From Ryuthela nishihirai (taxonomy: Eukaryota > Arthropoda > Arachnida > Araneae > Heptathelidae), in contig JAWZYU010000028.1 of the NCBI GenBank assembly GCA_038380435.1, forward strand, positions 23,234,201 through 23,298,200: DNA of 64,000 nt. The letters are read 5' to 3'. Shown here piece by piece: positions 57,991 through 64,000 of this stretch. The translations under genes were made by a program, and so were the position numbers. The notes below the pieces were generated by a model. That model was not told where the DNA came from, made no database searches, and saw only the letters and a program-made list of their open reading frames with translations. Numbering within the stretch: position 1 is the stretch's first letter; every line of letters starts with the position of its first letter.

Positions 57991-58372
57991 AGGTGGCTCA
58001 GTCGGTAGCGCGCCAGGCTCGTAATCTGCAGTTCCCAGGTTCGAGTCCCAGCTGGATCAGCGTTGAGATTTATATCCGCAAAACTCCCCGCCCTGCCCAC
58101 GATCAGTAGGGGTCACCGATGGGCTTGTAAAGGCCGCCGTCCGTCGGATGGGACTTTAAGCCGTGGCCCCGTGTGCGGGAGAGCCATACCCTGTGCACGT
58201 TAAAGAACACGCTGGATGGCCTTGACGGGAGGCTACCATCTGTCTCCCAACAGCTGTTCCAGTGGGTCCCCTCCCCCAACCTTCTCTGAGCCCTAGGAGT
58301 CCTTATGACCTGCGCAATTTACCCCATGGTGTGCAAAAAAATAGTACGGCTCAGAGGTAAAACTATCCAACC
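57991..58372 (+). repeat. SINE-A, near full length, with TSD
   Basis: 12-bp duplication CATTGGAAACGG at 57979-57990 and 58373-58384. It begins AGGTGGCTCAG, short of the outer G-rich bases. It shares the variant GAGCCCTAGG-AGTCCTTATGACC with the copy at 60415, which suggests a subfamily. Confidence 0.93.
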
Positions 58373-58943
58373 CATTGGAAACGGTGTTTTATGGTGATTG
58401 AAAAAATGATTTGGTAAACCAGACGACCTATATCCAACACCTTTTTTGTTTTTCAATCAAAAACAGGCATATTTTTTTTTCCTCAAATTACATTTTCCTC
58501 ACGAAGATTCCAAAGTGCAGTCGGTGTGGTCAGTTCGTTCACCTGATAAAAATAGAAAAGCCAATTTAGAGAAAGAAGAAGGATCCGATGAATTATTTTG
58601 GAGCAAGTGAAATTCGAACCGAATGTCTGTTGTATTTTTGTGAGCTCAAACTTGAATAAGAGCTCACAAACATGAATGACATTGAGACTAATGTTGCTTA
58701 TTGGAAGACTAGACTTAAACTGACATTTCACAATTCACTTAAAATCAATAGTAAAAGGAAGCATTTTCACTGTACTCTATTTTGTAGTATTATCTTTAAA
58801 AAATATTGTTGTTTCTTGTTCAATAATTTTGTAATTTCGTAAAATTGTACAAAACTTATGACGCAATGGAAATGAAGAATTTTTTTCTTTTTAAGAGCTA
58901 AATACATGTAAGAAGCTAAAAGGATCCATATCGCATCTGATGC

Positions 58944-59660
58944 GTTGGTTGGGTTGGGTTGTTTTACCTCTGAGCGGCACTTTTGTGCACACAATGGGAT
59001 ATAAATGGCCAGGTCACATGGACCCCGAAGGCTCAGAGAAGGTTGGGGGAGGGGACCCACTGGAATAGCTGTTCGGAGACAGATTACCATCTGTCTCCGA
59101 ACCGTCAAGGCCACCCAATGTGTTCTTTAACGTGCACAGGGTATGGCTTTCCCGCACACGGGGACACGGCTTAACGTCCCATCCGACGGACGGCGGCCTT
59201 TCCAAGCCCATCGGTGTCCCCTACTGACCGTGGGCAGGACGGGGAATTTTTGCGGAGATAAATCTCAACGCTGACCAAGCTGGGACTCGAACCTGGGTTG
59301 GGTTGGGTTGTTTTACCTCTGAGCGGCACTTTTTTGCACACAATGGGCTAAATGGCCAGGTCACATGGACCCCGAAGGCTCAGAGAAGGTTGGGGGAGGG
59401 GACCCACTGGAATAGCTGTTGGGAGACAGATGGTAGCCTCCCGTCAAGGCCATCCAGTGTGTTCTTTAACGTGCACAGGGTATGGCTCTCCTGCACACGG
59501 GACCACGGCTTAACGTCCCATCCGACGGACGGCAGCCTTTCCAAGCCCATCGGTGTCCCCTACTGACCGTTGGCAGGGCGGGTAATTTTGCGGAGATAAA
59601 TCTCAACGCTGACCCAACTGGGACTCGAACCGGGGAACTACAGGTTACGAGCCTGACGCA
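58944..59660 (-). repeat. SINE-A head-to-tail dimer in one target site
   Basis: Two minus-oriented units (58944-59298 and 59299-59660) share a single 10-bp duplication, CATCTGATGC, at 58934-58943 and 59661-59670. Both lack the A box and end around GGACTCGAACC. The first has an altered middle (GACAGATTACCATCTGTCTC). Confidence 0.88.
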
Positions 59661-60414
59661 CATCTGATGCATACAGGTCGCTCGTTTTCAAAGAGAATGA
59701 AGTTTTTTATTTTCCGTCTTTAAAACCTTCTAACAGTGGAAATTTGAGCCAATAGGTTATTGAGAAAATGGAAAAAGTAATATTTTATTAGTATTTATAC
59801 AGCGCAGAAATATTTTTCATTTATCTTCTAAAACAAAAACTTTGTGTTTTCCCGTCATCCCTCCTGGAAGTAAGAAGACATATTACTGCCGCCAATAAAC
59901 ACCTTTTAACTTTCACACTCTACCACCAAAAGTTTAAAATTCTTGCTTAAATAGATCTTTTGCACTATTCCTTTGAAGTTTAGGCATTTCCCTAACTTTT
60001 CCACCGCTGCAGGGCGCTTATTAAAGTTATTGTAAGATTCGAAAAATGAACATCGTAAAATTTCATCGATACCTATCGAACCCAAAAAGGAATTTTCAAT
60101 TTATTTATGAAAACGTAAAAAGTTGAGTGGTAGTTAGGCATAAACTGAAAGGAGAGCTGTGTACCAATCTCCAATGATGAGGCACAGAACAGGCCAGACC
60201 TAGCACCTATTGTCCGACCCCGCCTTCTCGTGGTGCAGGCCTTTAGTTGCCTTTCAAAAGAGATATTTTCTTTTCGAAGGGAATGGAAGAGGAGGGCTGC
60301 CAGATCAGTGTGGTCTACTGATCTGATTATCCATGGCAATATTTTTTCTTTGTCTTGCTGGGGAATAATCAACTTCACGGGCCCTAGTGCTGGCCATTTA
60401 ACTCACTACACTGG

Positions 60415-60801
60415 AAAGGGCGGGGATGGCTCAGTCGGTAGCGCGCCAGGCTCGTAATCTGTAGTTCCCAGGTTCGAGTCCCAGTTGGGTCAGCGTTGAG
60501 ATTTATCTCCGCAAAATTCCCCGCCCTGCCCACGGTCAGTAGGGGACACCGATGGTCTTAGAAAGGCCGCCGTCCGTCGGATGGGACGTTAAGCCGTGGT
60601 CCCGTGTGCAGGAGAGCATACCCTGTGCACGTTAAAGAACACGCTGGATGGCCTTGACGGGAGACTACCATCTGTCTCCCAACAGCTGTTCCAGTGGGTC
60701 CCCTCCCCCAACCTTCTCTGAGCCCTAGGGGTCCTTATGACCTGCGCAATTTAGCCCATGGTGTGCAAAAAAGTGCCGCTCAGAGGTAAAACAACCCAAC
60801 C
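60415..60801 (+). repeat. SINE-A, full length, with TSD
   Basis: 11-bp duplication CACTACACTGG at 60404-60414 and 60802-60812. Confidence 0.94.
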
Positions 60802-61255
60802 CACTACACTGGACTGGTTTAAGGCTTTGAGCTTGATTATGGATACTGGACTTGCTGCACTGGCGGGCCTCTGTTAAGAGAAAATCTGCCCCTGTGTTTT
60901 CTGTTTGCCTTTGGTTGCTAGTCCTAAGTGAACAGAGACACAGGATACCTTATATCAGCTGGTGGATAATCCTGATCAGAGGCCATCGTAGGTACGTCCT
61001 AATGTCTCAAAAAAAGTGGCTTTCTCATACAGAACCCTCACTTAGCTAGTTGGGCATCTTCAATCCTACACTGAAGTAATGCGTCTCAGACAGGTCAGTT
61101 TCTATCTGTATTCTGGTTCTTGAAAAGGTGGTGCCTGAAATTACTACCAGCATGGGTGACATCAGCATTTAACAGTGGGGGAATATCCCATATTTTGTCC
61201 TATGCTTGCGATTAAAGGGATGGTACCTGCAGAGGAAGTTGCTTAGAGACATTGA

Positions 61256-61324
61256 CATCCTCACACAGGAATTACCTTTACATCCTCACACAGGAATTAC
61301 CTTTACATCCTCACACAGGAATTC
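61256..61324 (+). repeat. 25-bp tandem repeat in LINE copy B
   Basis: CATCCTCACACAGGAATTAC plus CTTTA, starting at 61256, 61281 and 61306. It expands the presumed start of the endonuclease region and adds to the loss of frame. Confidence 0.9.
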
Positions 61325-62465
61325 CAGCGTTATCACCTAGATATTCTAAGCTTACGTGAGATCAGATGGACAGGTAAAGATCAGTTTAAAATTATTTTAA
61401 AATAATTTTAAGTTTGTCTTTTCAGGGAGGGAGGATGGAAAGCATCTCCAAGGTGTAGGTTTGCTTCTCAGCAGACACACCAGTGATACTCTTCTAGGAT
61501 ATGACTGCATTAATGAAAGATTTCTTAGAGCAAAATTTAAAACAAAAATTAAAGACTTGAATGTCATCTGTTGTTATGCCCCCACAGAGTTCTCTGATGA
61601 GAACGAGAAGGATACGTTTTAGAGCGAGCTTCAGGATATTTTCAATTCTGTGAAGAAAGGAGATATTTCTCTTGTGCTAGGTGACTTCAATGCTGAAGGT
61701 GGTACTGACTCTGACTTTTGGGCAGGAGTTTCAGGTCCCTTTGGCATTGGTAGTTCCAATGGCAATGGAGAATGTCTTCTACAGGTAAGTACACTTAATG
61801 GTTTACGAATAACTAACACATACTACAAACACTTAGACATTAACAGAAACTGCTTTTTCCTGAAACTGGGTTTCACCTGATGGGTTGCACAGGAATATAT
61901 ATAGATTATATTTTAATTAACACCAAATGGGCAAGTTCGATTAAGAATACCAGATCATACAGGAGAGCCGAAATTGGGGCTGACCATTACCTGGTCAAAG
62001 GTTTCTTGCAAGAGAAGCTTAAGTAAGGTTAAGAATGTTACTTTAACACTGAAGGTCTGAAAGATTCAGACCTAGCCAAAACATTGCATGATAGGCTACT
62101 TAGTCATTATGACAATCGTGGTTTGCTTACTACTGAAGTTGAGAAAAAATGAGATCAGTGTAACAGGCTTTTCTTGAGACCAACAGTACTTATTTGGGTA
62201 AAAGGAAACAGAGGAAACAAAATTATTTGAATGATAAGGCTATGATACTTCTTTCTGAAAGAAGGAAGTGCAGGAATAATATGAATGAAGACCCTACTAG
62301 TCCTATCAGATGGCATTACAATGAGCTTAATAAAGTGTAAAGGATCAGTTAACAGCTGATGAGAATCTTTGGTTTGATAGCTTGACTGACAAAACGGAGA
62401 AGCAGTTAGACAACACAAAGGGTAGTTAATGTTTTGTGTGGGAAGAAACAGACAGGCACACAGGG

Positions 62466-62854
62466 TTGGGTTGGGTTGTTTTACCTCTGAGCGGCACTTT
62501 TTTGCACACCATGGGCTAAATGGCTAGGTCACATGGACCCCGAAAGCTCAGGGAAGGTTGGGGGAGGGGACCCACTGGAACAGCTGTTGGGAGACAGATG
62601 GTTGCCTCCCGTCAAGGCCATCTAGCGTGTTCTTTAACGTGCACAGGGTATGGCTCTCCCGCACACGGGGCCACGGCTTAACGTCCCATCCGACGGACGG
62701 CGGCCTTTCCAAGCCCATCGGTGTCCCTTACTGACCGTGGGCAGGGCGGGGGAATTTTGCGGAGATAAATCTCGACGCTGACCCAGCTGGGACTCGAACC
62801 TGGGAACTGCAGATTACGAGCCTGGCGCGCTACCGACTGAGCCACCCCCGCCCC
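62466..62854 (-). repeat. SINE-A, full length, inside LINE copy B
   Basis: 13-bp duplication CAGGCACACAGGG at 62453-62465 and 62855-62867. Confidence 0.95.
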
Positions 62855-63415
62855 CAGGCACACAGGGATTGAGAGATAAACATGGTTAATTGACTGAAGG
62901 TGAGGATCTTGTGATGGCTAGGTGGGCTGAGCATTTCAGAGATGTTCTAGATAATGTGGCTAGTTCTACTCCCATTGTTTGTAACGATGATAGATGCATT
63001 ACTGGCTTTAATATTGATCCTATAACATAGTCTGAAGTTATTTTGGCTATTTCTACACTTAAACGGCATAAATACCCAGGGGTAGATGAAATTACTATTG
63101 AAATGCTTAGGACTAAGAATGTTTCTGCTATCACATAGGTGATGGAAATTTTGAATATCTTTTATGATAAAGACATTGTTCTTAAATATTTTACTAGAGA
63201 TATAATTATTCCTATTTTTTTTTTAAAAAAGGTGATAGCAGTTCTCGTGATAACTATAGGTGAATCGACCTATTTTTCGTTCCAGGTAAAGTTCTTTGCA
63301 TGGTTGCACTTAATAGAATTAAAAATTCAATTAATGAACATTGCGTGATGAACAGTGTGTATTCAGAAGTAGTAGGAGATATATAGATCAAATATTTTCA
63401 CTTAGGCAGATTCTT

Positions 63416-63468
63416 GTGAAATGGAACTTAGTTCGGAACTTTCGTTCCGAACTAAGTTCCATTTCACA
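63416..63468. repeat. Fold-back insertion in LINE copy B
   Basis: TGTGAAATGGAACTTAGTTC and its complement at the other end form a perfect hairpin stem around CGGAACTTTCGTTCCG. Copy A has no counterpart at the same site (AGATTCTTGAGAAACG). Confidence 0.9.
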
Positions 63469-63914
63469 AGGAACGTTCGAAGTTTCGGAAACTTGTAATT
63501 ATTAGCTTTATAGATTTCGAAAAGGCGTTTGACTCTATTGATCGACATAATTGGTGATTGATCGTTAGATCATATGGAATACCTGACTAATTAGCATAAT
63601 GAAAGTTCTCTATACTGACACTGAATCGTATATGGGAGTTGCTGAAGTTTGTAGCTATTGGACTAGAATTGCTAGTAGAGTTCGACAAGGTGCAAGTTTT
63701 AACACAACACAAAATATGCAACTCTTTATCAAATACATTATCAATGAAACACTTTACAGAGACCATCAAAACAATAAAATCTCAAAATTAAGCACAACGA
63801 TCAATAAATTATATATGAACAACCAAGGAATTTTAGCTCTTCCAGGTTATAAAAAATCATTTTATCAAATAAAATGAACAAAAATAACGAAAAGACACGT
63901 GTGGTGTGGGTATA

Positions 63915-64000
63915 AAATAAAAAAAATAAATACCCCCTCATGCAGCTTCTTGCCACAGAGGTCTGACAGGAGCCTGTCAGTTTATATGCCAGAGTAGAAG
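63915..64000 (-). repeat. SINE-B, cut by the window edge
   Basis: An A-rich tail, then AATACCCCCTCATGCAGCTT, CCACAGAGGTCTGACAGGAG and TTTATATGCCAGAG. The tRNA-like head lies beyond 64000. Confidence 0.88.

Larger units (their letters stand above)
60170..63695 (+). pseudogene. LINE copy B, same family as copy A
   Basis: The coding part begins near 61240. APE endonuclease: ICCYAPTEFSDENEKDTF (about 61566-61620), then KKGDISLVLGDFNAEGGTDS with an intact GDFNA at 61680-61694. From 61650 the frame is open to 61880 and is clearly homologous to copy A. RT-side remnants are at 62880-63695 (FIDFEKAFDSID-like near 63505-63543, then SRVRQGAS), with many stops. 60170-61240 is probably 5' untranslated sequence of the element (inference). 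SINE-A copies at 60415 and 62466 interrupt it. The YADD region is not reached. Confidence 0.85.
56726..64000 (+). other. Neurexin intron 7 (5' part)
   Basis: At least 7275 bp. It holds MITE-P (57241), SINE-A (57991, 58944, 60415, 62466), LINE copy B and a truncated SINE-B. No LNS5-continuation exon is seen. Nothing is recognised in 56726-57240, 58385-58933, 59671-60170 and 63696-63914. Confidence 0.8.

Overview
This is a 64-kb piece of an animal nuclear genome, AT-rich and dense with transposons. It holds seven consecutive coding exons of one large gene on the + strand, a neurexin-1 orthologue. Spliced in silico, 4128-4280, 8321-8618, 14060-14395, 21597-21814, 24212-24320, 37888-38063 and 56366-56725 give 1650 nt, or 550 codons in one open frame, with GT-AG introns and matching phases at every junction. 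The product runs from the end of LNS2 (laminin-G) through LNS3, EGF2 and LNS4 into LNS5. The exons before LNS2 and after mid-LNS5 lie outside the window. The invertebrate-style neurexin and the transposon mix suggest an arthropod, possibly a chelicerate; the lineage is inference.

Everything else is intron, and the introns are built from mobile DNA. The commonest family, called SINE-A here, is a tRNA-derived element of about 385 bp with some 40 copies in both orientations, roughly a fifth to a quarter of the window. It has Pol III A and B boxes, a core resembling conserved metazoan SINE cores, and an AACCC-type tail. Many copies keep 10-20 bp target-site duplications (TSDs). A second tRNA-like family (SINE-B) has five copies. 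A TA-flanked, almost perfectly palindromic family (MITE-P) occurs alone or as larger composites that enclose 118-bp tandem repeats.

Region by region: 1-4127, intron with SINE-A, a composite MITE-P and a pogo-like MITE. 4128-14395, exons 1-3 with SINEs between them, including a SINE with four internal 168-bp repeats. 14396-21596, two broken Tc1-like transposases with nested SINE and MITE insertions. 21597-24320, exons 4 and 5, whose junction falls at the position of vertebrate splice site 3. 24321-37887, a hAT-type MITE, a mariner-like transposase remnant, and a 6.2-kb element made of about 48 copies of a 128-bp repeat with hAT-like ends and a short TSD. 38064-56365, an 18.3-kb intron with composite MITE-P copies, a minus-strand Tc1 remnant, a broken LINE, a second LINE fragment, and a 20-bp minisatellite that ends 25 bp before exon 7. 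56726-64000, the start of the next intron, with another copy of the same LINE family and a truncated SINE-B at the edge.

There is no prokaryotic gene, operon or CRISPR. The many 60-130 residue reading frames outside the seven exons come from SINE-A antisense strands, the 128-bp satellite, MITE-P or transposon remnants and should not be annotated as proteins. The best leads are the hAT-borne satellite, the minisatellite-bearing composite MITEs, the SINE-A pseudo-exon and the minisatellite beside exon 7.
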